Shown here: positions 17,271 to 26,423 of the stretch, in pieces
How the letters are laid out: each line of letters opens with the position of its first letter
How positions within the stretch are numbered: position 1 is the stretch's first letter
Source: Pedobacter alluvionis
Lineage (GTDB): Bacteria; Bacteroidota; Bacteroidia; Sphingobacteriales; Sphingobacteriaceae
Assembly (NCBI RefSeq): GCF_003664035.1
Contig: NZ_RCCK01000011.1
Span: 1,302,001 to 1,366,000 of the forward strand
Length of the DNA stretch: 64,000 nucleotides
Direction of reading: 5' to 3'
Program-made: the position numbers and the translations under genes
The notes under the pieces: generated by a model
Databases searched by the model: none
What the model was told of the DNA's origin: nothing
Seen by the model: only the letters and a program-made list of their open reading frames with translations

Positions 17271-18773
17271 TTATTCTCTAAAGCCTTCGGCAATTTTATA
17301 TCGTTGTTTTTCAAGTCTTTTTGCAATGTAGTTTACCCAGAAGCCCCGCATCAACAGCATAATCAAACCGAATATGCCTACTACAGCCAATCCCCAATAA
17401 GGTTTATTTAATATGCCAAAGGGTACATACATTAAAATAGGTGTAAGTGCGTAAGGGAACATTAAAAGCCATTGGGTAGCACCGGTTCCCTGGTAATTAA
17501 AGCTTGCGGCTTTGGTTATATCCAGGCGTTTATAGTTTAAGGTAGCCAGGTAAAGCACGACAACAGTTCCAAAGCCAATGTTATAGAAATAAGCCGCCAA
17601 GTGCAGGAGCAATAATTTCGGGCTTAAAAAACCATAAAAACTTGCCAAAACCGTAATAATGGTACAGCCAATGGTAAAAAGCAAAAATTTAGCCTTGATA
17701 TAATCTTTAAAATTGATTTTGTTGGCCAATATGCCATCAAAATGGGCACTTTGCCAGGCAAACATAAACTGACCATAAATAATGATAGAAACGCCAGTCA
17801 TAAAAATGGCACCAAACATCATCTGACCAAAAGCATCGCTATTGATTGCCTTTTCCTTATAGAAGATAAATCCATAAAAAAGGAAAAAGAAACCCAAAAT
17901 CACCGCTGAGCGCGGGCGTTTGTGACGGAGAATTAATTTTAACTCTAAAGCGGCCAGCTCGCCAACTTTCCCAAAACGGTTAAGGAAAGCATAATCGGTA
18001 CTGCCTTTTTTCTCTTGTTTACTACTTAACTCTTCTACATACAAGTTTTTACGCAAGAAAGTAGAGTTAAGGTAAAATATAGCTACAGCTGCCAGGGTAA
18101 ATGCAAAGGCATAATAAGGGTGCGCAGCAATGGCACGGAACACAAAATCGGAAGCGGCCATAATCGAAATAACCTTATAATACTCTAAAGCAGCAAAAGC
18201 AGCAATTACAACCAGTCCGAAAAAGGTATAAAGAGTATTGGTGATCGATTTCCGCTTAATGTATAACACCAGGTAATTATTGAAAACCATCACCGAGAAT
18301 ATCGAAACGATATACATCAGCATAGCCAGTGCTCCATATTCAGGCAAAATCTTAATAAAACAGAATGGCAGAAAAATAAAAAACGGCCAAAGGTTAAATG
18401 CTGAAAAAAGCGCCTTAACATTTAAAAACCTGACGATTTTACTTCTCGAAATCCTTAAATGCAGATAAGGGATAATACTTAAGGTTGGCAGCTCCTGAAA
18501 CTGCAGGCGCATGATAAAATCAAACGCGAAATAATAAAGGATGATACCGTTGAAACTTTTAATTACATCTTGGTTTGGAAAAAAGTAAGCCAATAAATGA
18601 GACATACCCAGACCGGCACCAAGTGCCAAAGAAAAAAAGTACAACATAAAGAAACCCAAAACAATCTGGCCAGCAATACTACTGCCTCTGTTCCGCGAAC
18701 GCCAAAAAGATTTTCTTTGATGGCTTAAAAAAATACTCAGCATATTTAGTTTAGGTGTTTGATTTTTAGTCAA
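17271..18773 (-). CDS. ABC permease, DUF5687 family
   Basis: This 500-residue membrane protein has about ten to twelve hydrophobic helices and the N-terminal segment LSHQRKSFWRSRNRGSSI characteristic of the DUF5687 permeases that pair with a small ATPase in Bacteroidota. It starts 37 bases from the rarA stop, in the same direction, and may be read through from rarA. The transported compound is unknown. Confidence 0.85.
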   Translation of the reverse strand: MTKNQTPKLNMLSIFLSHQRKSFWRSRNRGSSIAGQIVLGFFMLYFFSLALGAGLGMSHLLAYFFPNQDVIKSFNGIILYYFAFDFIMRLQFQELPTLSIIPYLHLRISRSKIVRFLNVKALFSAFNLWPFFIFLPFCFIKILPEYGALAMLMYIVSIFSVMVFNNYLVLYIKRKSITNTLYTFFGLVVIAAFAALEYYKVISIMAASDFVFRAIAAHPYYAFAFTLAAVAIFYLNSTFLRKNLYVEELSSKQEKKGSTDYAFLNRFGKVGELAALELKLILRHKRPRSAVILGFFFLFYGFIFYKEKAINSDAFGQMMFGAIFMTGVSIIIYGQFMFAWQSAHFDGILANKINFKDYIKAKFLLFTIGCTIITVLASFYGFLSPKLLLLHLAAYFYNIGFGTVVVLYLATLNYKRLDITKAASFNYQGTGATQWLLMFPYALTPILMYVPFGILNKPYWGLAVVGIFGLIMLLMRGFWVNYIAKRLEKQRYKIAEGFRE

Positions 18774-18810
18774 TATACCTATTAGTACTCATTCGGGGAA
18801 AAATGTTACA

Positions 18811-20091
18811 TTAATATTTGTATTTGTCTTTCCAATTTTGTCTTAGCTTTTCGCGCAGTTTCTCTTCTGCAGCATTTTTACCCGGATCGTAGAGCTTTGT
18901 GCCGCTTAATTCTTCCGGAAAATATTCCTGGGGCGAAAAATTACCTTCGTATCCGTGCGAATATTGATAATCTTTCCCGTAACCGATATTTTTCATCAGT
19001 TTGGTCGGTGCATTGCGGATATGTAAAGGTACAGGTAGATTCCCGGTCTGTTTAACCAAAGCCTGCGCTTTGTTAATGGCCTCATAAGAGGCATTGCTTT
19101 TTGGCGAACTGGCCAGATAGGTTACACATTGTGATAAGATAATCCTTGCCTCCGGATATCCGATTACATTAACCGCCGTAAAACAGTTATTGGCTAACAA
19201 AAGTGCATTTGGATTAGCATTTCCGATATCTTCTGAAGATAAGATCAATAACCTGCGGGCAATAAATAAAGGATCTTCTCCGCCTTCTATCATCCTGGCT
19301 AACCAGTAAACCGCAGCGTTGGGGTCGCTACCACGGATTGATTTAATAAATGCAGAAATGATATCGTAATGCTGTTCTCCTGCTTTATCATACAGCGCGA
19401 GGTTTTGTTGTGCATGCGCCAGTACATTCTCATTGGTGAGTATTATTTTATTACCACCAATGCCATTGATGGCGATTTCGAGCACGTTTAAGAGCTTTCG
19501 TGCATCGCCACCAGATAACCGGATTAAGGCCTCGTGCTCTTTTATCGTGATTTTTTTCTCGGCAAGAACAGCATCTTTTTTAATGGCTGTTTGCAACAAA
19601 CCGACTAATTCTTCTTCTGTAAGGGATTTTAAAATGTAAACCTGACAACGGGAAAGCAAAGCGGAAATAACCTCGAAGGATGGATTTTCGGTTGTTGCAC
19701 CGATTAAAGTAACCAAACCCCGTTCAACTGCGCCCAACAAACTATCCTGTTGCGATTTGCTAAACCGATGGATCTCATCAATAAACAAAATGGGCAAACC
19801 CAGAAAGCTATCTTTTAGCTGCGCAGCCCGATCGATTACCTCTCGGATATCTTTCACGCCACTGTTAATGGCACTCAGGTTAAAAAAGGGCCGGTCTAAT
19901 GCCTGCGAAATGATATAGGCTAAAGTGGTTTTCCCTACTCCCGGAGGTCCCCAAAAAATCATGGATGGCAGCTGACTGCTTTCAATGGCTTTGCGTAACA
20001 CCGCTCCCAGTCCGACTAAATGTTTTTGCCCTACATATTCATCGAGATTTTGAGGGCGCATACGTTCGGCTAAAGGAGGCAGGTTTTGCAT
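18811..20091 (-). CDS. rarA: Replication-associated recombination protein RarA (MgsA)
   Basis: This AAA+ ATPase of 426 residues has Walker A GPPGVGKTT, Walker B ILFIDEIHRF, sensor 1 LIGATTENPSFEV and the clamp-loader-like C-terminal part with the tetramerisation segment. RarA acts at stalled replication forks and binds SSB at single-strand ends. The start was set at ATG 20091 (MQNLPPLAERMRPQNLDEYV), the usual N-terminus of the family. A frame 18 codons longer is open but its extra residues are unlike homologues. Length is close to the 420-450 residues of the family. Confidence 0.95.
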   Translation of the reverse strand: MQNLPPLAERMRPQNLDEYVGQKHLVGLGAVLRKAIESSQLPSMIFWGPPGVGKTTLAYIISQALDRPFFNLSAINSGVKDIREVIDRAAQLKDSFLGLPILFIDEIHRFSKSQQDSLLGAVERGLVTLIGATTENPSFEVISALLSRCQVYILKSLTEEELVGLLQTAIKKDAVLAEKKITIKEHEALIRLSGGDARKLLNVLEIAINGIGGNKIILTNENVLAHAQQNLALYDKAGEQHYDIISAFIKSIRGSDPNAAVYWLARMIEGGEDPLFIARRLLILSSEDIGNANPNALLLANNCFTAVNVIGYPEARIILSQCVTYLASSPKSNASYEAINKAQALVKQTGNLPVPLHIRNAPTKLMKNIGYGKDYQYSHGYEGNFSPQEYFPEELSGTKLYDPGKNAAEEKLREKLRQNWKDKYKY

Positions 20092-20211
20092 AATCGTAAA
20101 TATATAAAAATTGGTTATTTTGTTGGTCGATAATCTGCTAACCAAATGTCAGGATTATAAAATCCTTTAGCTAAAACAAAAGGACGAGTGCTTTAGTTCT
20201 AATTTATTACT

Positions 20212-20592
20212 ATGAACATTAAAAACTTAGACCATCTTGTACTTACGGTTGCTAATTTAGAAAGTACCTGCAGGTTTTACAGTCTTGCCTTGGGAATGGA
20301 AATTATTGACTTTGGTAAAAACCGAAAAGCGCTGAAGTTTGGTAATCAAAAAATCAATCTTCACCAATATGGAAGTGAGTTTGAGCCAAAAGCATTTAAA
20401 CCGATGCCGGGTACGGCCGATTTATGTTTTATTACCGATTTTCCACTTCCTGAGGTGATGCATGAACTGAAAGAAAAATGTATAGAGGTTGAAGAAGGGC
20501 CTGTAGAACGGACGGGAGCAAATGGTAAAATTATTTCTATTTATTTGCGCGATCCGGATATGAATTTAATTGAGGTGAGTAATTATTTGTAG
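20212..20592 (+). CDS. VOC-family (glyoxalase-like) protein
   Basis: This 126-residue protein shows the VOC pattern, with two beta-alpha-beta-beta-beta units: N-terminal [20 protein letters not shown], metal-ligand position H in DHLVL, and a C-terminal [16 protein letters not shown] with the Glu ligand. The family binds a divalent metal and handles glyoxalase, dioxygenase or fosfomycin-resistance chemistry. Small size and the motif DPDMNLIEV resemble glyoxalase/virulence-protein types. The exact reaction is not evident. It is a single gene between rarA and a repeat. Confidence 0.88.
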   Translation: MNIKNLDHLVLTVANLESTCRFYSLALGMEIIDFGKNRKALKFGNQKINLHQYGSEFEPKAFKPMPGTADLCFITDFPLPEVMHELKEKCIEVEEGPVERTGANGKIISIYLRDPDMNLIEVSNYL

Positions 20593-20624
20593 TTTTCATT
20601 TATTAAAGCTGTTCATTTTTTATT

Positions 20625-20832
20625 CACCATCTTAGTCACCTGAGATCATCTTAGTTAGGTGCATAAAACTTTCATTGTCCTCGTTTTCAACGAGGATAAA
20701 AGAGAAAGGCGATTTTATCGCCATTTAGTTTGCTTAACTGCATTACAAATGCAAATCTCTATAATCCTCGTTACAAACGAGGACTATTTAGGATGCATAA
20801 AACTTAACTGTTCTAAGATGACTTAGGTGGTG
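20625..20832. repeat. MITE-like element with CCTCGTT hairpins
   Basis: About 208 bp with long degenerate terminal inverted repeats: left end CACCATCTTAGTCACCT.. and right end ..AAGATGACTTAGGTGGTG. Both arms contain GCATAAAACTT-type words and a hairpin TCCTCGTTnnnAACGAGGA (20678-20696 and 20765-20783). A fragment of the end (CTTAGGTGGTC) also occurs near 11803-11835. No gene lies in it. Such CCTCGTT hairpins resemble ends associated with RAYT (Y1 tyrosine) transposases in Bacteroidota; the link is inference. Confidence 0.7.
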
Positions 20833-20849
20833 TACCCAAATAAGAAAGA

Positions 20850-22148
20850 CTAATCCTCAATCTTCGAGTGGTGCTTCGTATCTTTCATAGTCGTATACAA
20901 AACCAGCGAAATCAAAATACATCCGGTTACGTACCAGTAGAAATAATTTTCGTGACCAATATTTTTAAACCAAAGCGCAAAATATTCTGCCGTTCCACCG
21001 AAAATGGCAACAGTTAAGGCATAAGGCAAACCTACACCCAAAGCCCTGATTTCAGCAGGAAAAAGTTCTGCTTTTACCACCGCGTTAATACTGGTATAGC
21101 CACTTACAATAATCAAGGCACCTATCATCAATAAAAAAATAATTGTGGTATTGGTTTCGCCTGCCAAGCCTGTTAAAATTGGATAGGTACATAAAGTGCC
21201 CAATACCCCAAAGCCGATTAACAAGGGCTTTCTACCGATTTTATCGGATAACAAACCAAACAAAGGCTGCATAATGGCAAAAACCAGCAACGAAATGAAT
21301 GATAACATTGTAGAGGTTTCGTTACTCAGGTGAACCGTATTCACAAGAAACTTTTGCATATAGGTGCTAAATGTGTAAAAGGCAATTGTACCGCCCAAAG
21401 TTAAACCCACAACCGTAAAAATCTCCTTCGGATATTTCAATAATACAGCGATGCCTCCTTTTTTGTCTTTTGAATTTTTACTTTTAAAGGCCGCCGTTTC
21501 ATTGATATGTCTACGCAGATATAACGCAATAAAAGAGAGAACAGCACCAATAAAAAAAGGAATTCGCCAACCCCAACTGTGTAACTGGGCAGGAGTAAGT
21601 AACCAGTTCTGCAAAATCAGCTGAATCCCTAAAGCTAATAATTGTCCGCCAATCAACGTTACGTACTGAAAACTTGAATAAAAGCCACGGTGCTTTTTGG
21701 TGGCCATTTCGCTTAGATAAGTAGCAGAGGTTCCATATTCGCCACCGGTACTCAAGCCCTGTATCAATCTTGCAAACACAAGCAACAGCGGAGCGGCTAT
21801 ACCGATTCGTTTGTAACCTGGGGTTAAACCGATAATCAACGAGCCTATAGCCATTATTAACACAGAAAGTGTCATCGCGCGTTTTCTGCCTAATTTATCA
21901 GCAATGCTACCAAATAACCAACCTCCAATAGGGCGCATTAAAAATCCCACGGCAAAAATGCCTGCAGTATTCAATAACTGGGCCGTTGGATTGCTATTCG
22001 GAAAAAAAGCCGGAGAAAAATAAAGTGCAAAAGCAGAATAGGTGTACCAATCGTACCACTCAACAAGATTGCCAACCGAACCACCAAAAATAGATTTCAG
22101 CCGGTATTCTACGCCCTTGATTTCGTCTTTTTGTCCTGTTTTTTCCAT
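20850..22148 (-). CDS. MFS transporter, metabolite:H+ symporter (MHS) family
   Basis: This 432-residue protein has twelve predicted membrane helices. The N-terminal SVGNLVEWYDWYTYSAFALY motif is the MHS signature shared with KgtP, ProP and citrate permeases, and GSIADKLGRKRAM is the MFS loop 2/3 motif. It should import an organic acid such as alpha-ketoglutarate, a dicarboxylate or an osmolyte with protons. KgtP-like is most likely from overall similarity, but specificity is uncertain. It is monocistronic. The 190 bases before it include a GAATGAATGAATGAG short tandem run. Confidence 0.9.
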   Translation of the reverse strand: MEKTGQKDEIKGVEYRLKSIFGGSVGNLVEWYDWYTYSAFALYFSPAFFPNSNPTAQLLNTAGIFAVGFLMRPIGGWLFGSIADKLGRKRAMTLSVLIMAIGSLIIGLTPGYKRIGIAAPLLLVFARLIQGLSTGGEYGTSATYLSEMATKKHRGFYSSFQYVTLIGGQLLALGIQLILQNWLLTPAQLHSWGWRIPFFIGAVLSFIALYLRRHINETAAFKSKNSKDKKGGIAVLLKYPKEIFTVVGLTLGGTIAFYTFSTYMQKFLVNTVHLSNETSTMLSFISLLVFAIMQPLFGLLSDKIGRKPLLIGFGVLGTLCTYPILTGLAGETNTTIIFLLMIGALIIVSGYTSINAVVKAELFPAEIRALGVGLPYALTVAIFGGTAEYFALWFKNIGHENYFYWYVTGCILISLVLYTTMKDTKHHSKIED

Positions 22149-22340
22149 AGTATAATATTGAATGAGAGAGTGAGTAAGTGATTGAATGAATGAATGAGTA
22201 ATTCAATAACCCAATATGAAACTTAAATTAACCCCAGTTGTTAATCAAAAATATAATAATTTTATAAAGAAAGAGCGGAGTTATTTTCATCGCGATTACA
22301 TTTACTCCTTCCGCCATTCAACATTCAATCATTAATAAAA

Positions 22341-23072
22341 ATGAAAGATAACTTTTCTACCCAATCTGCCGATTATGCCATATACCGACCAACATATCCG
22401 CCGGAATTGTACGATTATCTTTTTAGTCTGCTAAAAAACAAAGAAACTGCCTGGGATTGTGCCACAGGCAATGGCCAGGTTGCGCGTGTATTGGCTCAGC
22501 ATTTCGGGTCGGTTTATGCAACAGACATTAGCGAAAATCAATTAAAAAACGCTTTACAATTGCCAAATATCACTTACAAAGTGGAGCCGGCAGAACAAAC
22601 TTCAGTTGGCGATGCCAGTTTTGATCTGATTGTGGTAGCGCAAGCCATCCACTGGTTTAACTTCGAAGCCTTTTATGCAGAGGTTAAGCGAACACTAAAA
22701 CCCGACGGGCTTTTTGCGGCAATTGGTTATGGGATTATGTCTATCGATAAAGAAGTAGATAAAGTTATCCATAAACTTTATGAAGATATATTAGGCAAAT
22801 ACTGGGACAGTGAACGCCGCTACATTGAAGAAGGTTATAAAACTATTCCATTCCCTTTCGAAGAAATAGTTGCACCACATTTTCAGATCAAAACCACCTG
22901 GAATTTTAACCAGTTAATTGGCTATTTAAATACCTGGTCTTCCTTGCAACACTACAAAAAAGCCAACGAGCGGAATCCACTCGAATACCTATTTACCGAA
23001 CTAAAAGAAGCCTGGGGTGATGATGCAGAGAAAGATGTTCATTTCCCGATTTTATTGCGGGTTGGACAATAG
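22341..23072 (+). CDS. Class I SAM-dependent methyltransferase
   Basis: This 243-residue protein shows motif I AWDCATGNGQVARVLAQHF, motif II VYATDISENQLKNA, motif post-II SFDLIVVAQAIHWFN and the aromatic-rich C-terminal lobe. Members of this group (Methyltransf_11 type, related to yeast TMT1 or CmoA relatives) methylate small molecules. The N-terminus FSTQSADYAIYRPTYPPELY is typical of trans-aconitate methyltransferase-like proteins. Substrate is not determined. It stands alone, followed by an ACCGCAAAG repeat. Confidence 0.88.
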   Translation: MKDNFSTQSADYAIYRPTYPPELYDYLFSLLKNKETAWDCATGNGQVARVLAQHFGSVYATDISENQLKNALQLPNITYKVEPAEQTSVGDASFDLIVVAQAIHWFNFEAFYAEVKRTLKPDGLFAAIGYGIMSIDKEVDKVIHKLYEDILGKYWDSERRYIEEGYKTIPFPFEEIVAPHFQIKTTWNFNQLIGYLNTWSSLQHYKKANERNPLEYLFTELKEAWGDDAEKDVHFPILLRVGQ

Positions 23073-23076
23073 GTTT

Positions 23077-23172
23077 AACCGCAAAGAAAAGAAGGAAGCG
23101 CAAAGTGCACAAAGCGGGGTACATAACCGATCCTCTGCGTTTCTTTGCGAAAACCTTTGTGTACTTTGCGGT
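23077..23172. repeat. ACCGCAAAG-type palindromic repeat, copy 2
   Basis: Arms AACCGCAAAG (23077-23086) and CTTTGCGGT (23164-23172) enclose about 78 bp with CGCAAAG, CTCTGCGTTTC and CTTTGTGTACTTTGCGG words, between convergent methyltransferase and hisS genes. Confidence 0.75.
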
Positions 23173-23184
23173 AAAAAACAGAGA

Positions 23185-24627
23185 TTACTTCAACAACTCC
23201 AGTATACCTAAAACAGTTAGTTTTTTCTGCTCTCCGCTTTGCATATCTTTTAATGTAAGTTCGCCACTAGCAATTTCATCGCCTCCTATTAAAATTACGT
23301 AGGGGATATTTTTGGCATCGGCATAGGCCATTTGTTTTTTCAGTTTGGCCGAACTTGGATATAATTCAGCTGAAATACCGGCATTTCTAAACTGCTGAAC
23401 AATCGGCAAGGCATATTTTTCGGCTTCCGTATCAAAATTACTGATCAATACTTTTGTTCCAACCTCTGCTGAAGCAGGAAAAAGGTTAAGTTCTTCCAAT
23501 ACATCATAAATACGGTCGGCACCAAAAGAAACACCCACACCGGTTAAATCTTTTAAACCAAACATGCCTGTTAAATCATCATAACGACCACCACCACCAA
23601 TACTGCCCATAGCCACTTCATTGGTTTTAACCTCGAAAATACAGCCGGTATAATAATTTAAGCCTCGGGCCAGAGTAATATCGAGTTCTAATTTAGCAAC
23701 CAACGGTAAGCCATAAGAAATCAGGCTATCTACATATTCAAAAACCTGTTCAATCTCGGCAACGCCTTTCAAACCGGTTTCGGATTGGGCTAAAACTTCT
23801 TTCAGACTGGTCAGTTTTTCTTCGTTGGTACCTTCCAATAAAATTACCGGGCGGAGTTTTTCTAAATCAGCTTCGGTAAAACCACGTTCCAACAATTCTT
23901 TACTTACACCATCTAAACCGATTTTATCCAGTTTATCAATGGCCACAGTCATATCGATTATCAAATCAGGTTTACCAATGATCTCAGCAATACCTGATAA
24001 AATTTTCCGGTTATTAATTTTTATGCTGAAATCTTTTAGTCCCAATTTGCTTAAGGCTTCATTGTAGATCAAAATAAATTCAGCTTCATTCAACAAACTT
24101 TCAGATCCTACCACATCCACATCACACTGATAAAATTCGCGGTACCTGCCTTTTTGCGGACGATCGGCACGCCAAACGGGCTGTACCTGGAAACGTTTGA
24201 AAGGCAAAGTAATCTCATGTTGGTGCATCACCACATAACGGGCAAAAGGCACTGTTAAATCGTAACGTAAAGCTTTTTCAGAGATTTCATTCAGTAATTG
24301 ATTTTCATTCTTTAATGCTCTCATAGGAACCTTATTTCCCACATATAAATCAAGATTACCTGCAACTTCCGTAATAGTTTCCTTGTTTAGAATAACCTTA
24401 TCTGAAAAGAAACCACTATTTAAAATTTTAAAAATCAGTTTATCACCTTCATCGCCGTACTTTCCGGTTAGGGTAGAAAGATTTTCAAAACTTGGCGTCT
24501 GGATTTCAGCATAACCATATTTCCTGAATACCGTTTTAATGGTATCGTAAATAAGGTTGCGTTTTACCATTTCAACCGGAGTAAAATCGCGGGTTCCTTT
24601 TGCTAATGAGGGTTTAATAACTGACAT
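23185..24627 (-). CDS. hisS: Histidyl-tRNA synthetase
   Basis: This 480-residue class II aminoacyl-tRNA synthetase charges tRNA-His. Motif 2 reads FQVQPVWRADRPQKGRYREF, the His-binding segment is LARGLNYYTGCIFE, and motif 3 is GVSFGADRI. A C-terminal anticodon-binding domain begins near residue 385 (KVLISNFDTEAEKYALPI). The length is a bit above the 420-450 of many homologues but usual for Bacteroidota. ATG 24627 is fixed by the -7 box five bases upstream; the mRNA is probably leaderless. Confidence 0.96.
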   Translation of the reverse strand: MSVIKPSLAKGTRDFTPVEMVKRNLIYDTIKTVFRKYGYAEIQTPSFENLSTLTGKYGDEGDKLIFKILNSGFFSDKVILNKETITEVAGNLDLYVGNKVPMRALKNENQLLNEISEKALRYDLTVPFARYVVMHQHEITLPFKRFQVQPVWRADRPQKGRYREFYQCDVDVVGSESLLNEAEFILIYNEALSKLGLKDFSIKINNRKILSGIAEIIGKPDLIIDMTVAIDKLDKIGLDGVSKELLERGFTEADLEKLRPVILLEGTNEEKLTSLKEVLAQSETGLKGVAEIEQVFEYVDSLISYGLPLVAKLELDITLARGLNYYTGCIFEVKTNEVAMGSIGGGGRYDDLTGMFGLKDLTGVGVSFGADRIYDVLEELNLFPASAEVGTKVLISNFDTEAEKYALPIVQQFRNAGISAELYPSSAKLKKQMAYADAKNIPYVILIGGDEIASGELTLKDMQSGEQKKLTVLGILELLK

Positions 24628-24632
24628 AGCCG

Positions 24633-24640
24633 CAAAAGTA
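24633..24640 (-). promoter_or_regulatory. hisS promoter, -7 box TACTTTTG with -33 TTTG
   Basis: On the minus strand TTTG, 21 bases, TACTTTTG, five bases, ATG. This matches the Bacteroidota promoter consensus TTTG/TAnnTTTG and predicts a leaderless hisS mRNA. Confidence 0.65.
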
Positions 24641-24668
24641 CAAAAATGTAAGGTTTAAAAACAAAGAT

Positions 24669-24840
24669 TCGTCATTGCGAGGAGGAACGACGAAGCAATC
24701 TTACAACGACCGATACGTGCGAGTGCTTTAAGATTGCTTTGTACTTCGCAATTGCGAAGAGAAATTCCGACTTTTTGGGGAAGCAATCTTTTATGCTCGC
24801 GATGAACAAGAAAAAGATCCTTCGTTGCACTCAGGATGAC
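24669..24840. repeat. GTCATT-type dispersed repeat cluster
   Basis: Noncoding stretch built from GTCATTGCGAGGAGGAACGA, GAAGCAATCTT (three times, both orientations), and a final TCCTTCGTTGCACTCAGGATGACA. It is related in words to 4831-4899 and 35629-35790. It lies between hisS and the SUI1/YciH gene; no open frame of note is present. Confidence 0.65.
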
Positions 24841-24851
24841 AGCTTTTTCAA

Positions 24852-25202
24852 TTATCCCCCGGCCTTTTTCACTTTATAGCCATCTTTTTGCAGAATACCC
24901 ATCACTTTATCACGAACATCCCCCTGAATCATAATTTCGCCATCTTTAACTGAGCCGCCTACACCACATTTGGTCTTCAGCATTTTGCCCAATACTTCTA
25001 AATCTTCTGAGCGGCCCCTGAAACCTGTAATCAACGTTACAGCTTTACCGCCTCGGTTCTTTTTATCAAGCATTACCCTTAAATCCTGCTGGTTATTCGG
25101 CGAGGTAACGGTATCATCAACTTCTTCTTCGTATTCGAATTCGGGATTGGTAGAATACATAATTCCGCCAAGATCGCTTAAACTGTTTTTCTTTGGTTTC
25201 AT
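24852..25202 (-). CDS. SUI1/YciH family translation factor
   Basis: This 116-residue protein has a C-terminal SUI1 (eIF1-like) domain (about residues 42-114): VMLDKKNRGGKAVTLITGFRG, then LKTKCGVGGSVKDGEIMIQG and a GDVRDKV helix. YciH-type factors help start-codon fidelity or act on stalled initiation. The N-terminal 40 residues are acidic and variable, and length is usual for the bacterial family. Confidence 0.92.
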   Translation of the reverse strand: MKPKKNSLSDLGGIMYSTNPEFEYEEEVDDTVTSPNNQQDLRVMLDKKNRGGKAVTLITGFRGRSEDLEVLGKMLKTKCGVGGSVKDGEIMIQGDVRDKVMGILQKDGYKVKKAGG

Positions 25203-25317
25203 GTTTTATAAAAAGGGTTCATTAGTGATTGGTTCATGGTTGATAGTTTAATCGTTCATGGCTTAATAGCCGATCAATAGATCATCTCCGCCAACCGCTT
25301 TACGCTTAGCGCTATAC

Positions 25318-26220
25318 TCAAGGAACAATCACTTTTAACGAGAGCGGGTTCACCACCGCTGCTATCTCTGTTCCCATTTGCAATGGCTCGCCATCTACGT
25401 GCACCGCTCCTGCCGTTTCCCTTATAATTTTAATATTTTTTCCTTTAATAATTTCAATCATATCAGAACTTTCTGCTTTGCCCCTTAACATTACATAACC
25501 TAAAACAGGCAGTTTTATTATCGGGAAGGGTTTAATAATGCAAACATCCAGCAACCCGTCCTTTACCGAAGCATTTGGCGCAATATAAACATCGTTTCCA
25601 TACTGCGATGAATTGGCAATGCTGATGGCGAAGGCTTTTCTGGTATATTCGGTACCGTCGATATTCAAATGATAAGTTTGCGCCTTATAGTTAAAAACCT
25701 CTTTAAAACCCAGTTTTACATAACCTGATAATCCGCGTTTTTTGTCTTTCGAAAAAACTGAACTCAAGTGGGCATCAAATCCCATTCCAGCCAGGTTGAA
25801 AAAACATTTTTTGTTAAATTCAGCCGTATCAATTTCATCAATCTTAAAATTATTGATAATAGATAGCGCATACCTTAAGTTTTTGGAAATACTTAAAAAG
25901 CGGGCAAGTCCATTGCCTGATCCCAGCGGCAAAATCCCTAAAATTTTATTGTGCTTTAACACTTTTGTGGCTACCTCGTTTATGGTGCCATCGCCACCTG
26001 CAGCTATAATTACGTCAAAGTTTTTGATAGACGCTTCGTCTGCCAGTTCGCCGGCATGCCCCACATATTCGCTAAAAACGAAATTGGGACTAAACTTTTC
26101 CTTATCCAGGTATTTATCGATAAAATCTGGAATGCGCAGTTTCCCCCTCCCACCAGAGATAGGATTTATGATAAAGAGAATATTGATCTTTGTGTGCAAA
26201 GTGTAAGATTGAGTGCACAA
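25318..26220 (-). CDS. Diacylglycerol/sphingosine kinase-family lipid kinase (YegS-like)
   Basis: This protein of 300 residues has the kinase motifs FIINPISGGRGK (nucleotide-binding) and VIIAAGGDGTINEVATKV (GGDGT), followed by PLGSGNGLARFL and a C-terminal beta domain with VHVDGEPL. The family phosphorylates lipid hydroxyl groups using ATP at the inner membrane. The frame has no ATG near the N-terminus: it begins with TTG 26220 (or TTG seven codons in), with an in-frame stop two codons upstream, so a non-ATG start is required. It is divergent from the metK leader, whose promoter begins 36 bases away. Confidence 0.9.
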   Translation of the reverse strand: MCTQSYTLHTKINILFIINPISGGRGKLRIPDFIDKYLDKEKFSPNFVFSEYVGHAGELADEASIKNFDVIIAAGGDGTINEVATKVLKHNKILGILPLGSGNGLARFLSISKNLRYALSIINNFKIDEIDTAEFNKKCFFNLAGMGFDAHLSSVFSKDKKRGLSGYVKLGFKEVFNYKAQTYHLNIDGTEYTRKAFAISIANSSQYGNDVYIAPNASVKDGLLDVCIIKPFPIIKLPVLGYVMLRGKAESSDMIEIIKGKNIKIIRETAGAVHVDGEPLQMGTEIAAVVNPLSLKVIVP

Positions 26221-26255
26221 AATAATCTATAATTTTTGAAATAAAGAAAATATGC

Positions 26256-26263
26256 TAATTTTG
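26256..26263 (+). promoter_or_regulatory. metK promoter, -7 box TAATTTTG
   Basis: TAATTTTG matches TAnnTTTG, and TTTTTG (26233-26238) lies 17 bases upstream. The predicted transcript starts near 26270, giving a leader of about 155 nt before metK. Confidence 0.65.
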
Positions 26264-26274
26264 CGGCAGTAAAA

Positions 26275-26390
26275 AAGTGGATTGATTTGCTATCCCGATA
26301 CCACGGGACCGGATTGCAACCACTTAAAAAAATTGCTAATGCCTCCTTTCAATCATTTCAACACCTGTTTCCAAGGGGTTTGGCAATTGT
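26275..26390 (+). promoter_or_regulatory. Structured metK 5' leader, candidate SAM riboswitch
   Basis: The leader of metK has AGTGG (26276-26280) pairing with CCACT (26319-26323), an internal TCCC..GGGA hairpin, the segment TTGCAACCAC, then AAAAAATTGCTAATGCC, and a final helix AATTGC (26331-26336) with GCAATT (26383-26388). GCAACC followed by GCTAA recalls the core of the S-box (SAM-I family) riboswitches, but the first stems do not match the standard SAM-I consensus that I remember. Since metK makes SAM, feedback by SAM is plausible. Class is unresolved; a different metabolite-sensing RNA or no riboswitch at all remains possible. Confidence 0.45.
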
Positions 26391-26423
26391 AAATTTGTTT
26401 ATTTATCATTAATTATTTAATAA

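Noticed and set aside
26275..26390. Direct naming of the metK leader as SAM-II
   Set aside because: The SAM-II pseudoknot stems and spacing are not visible; only a tentative SAM-family call is given.
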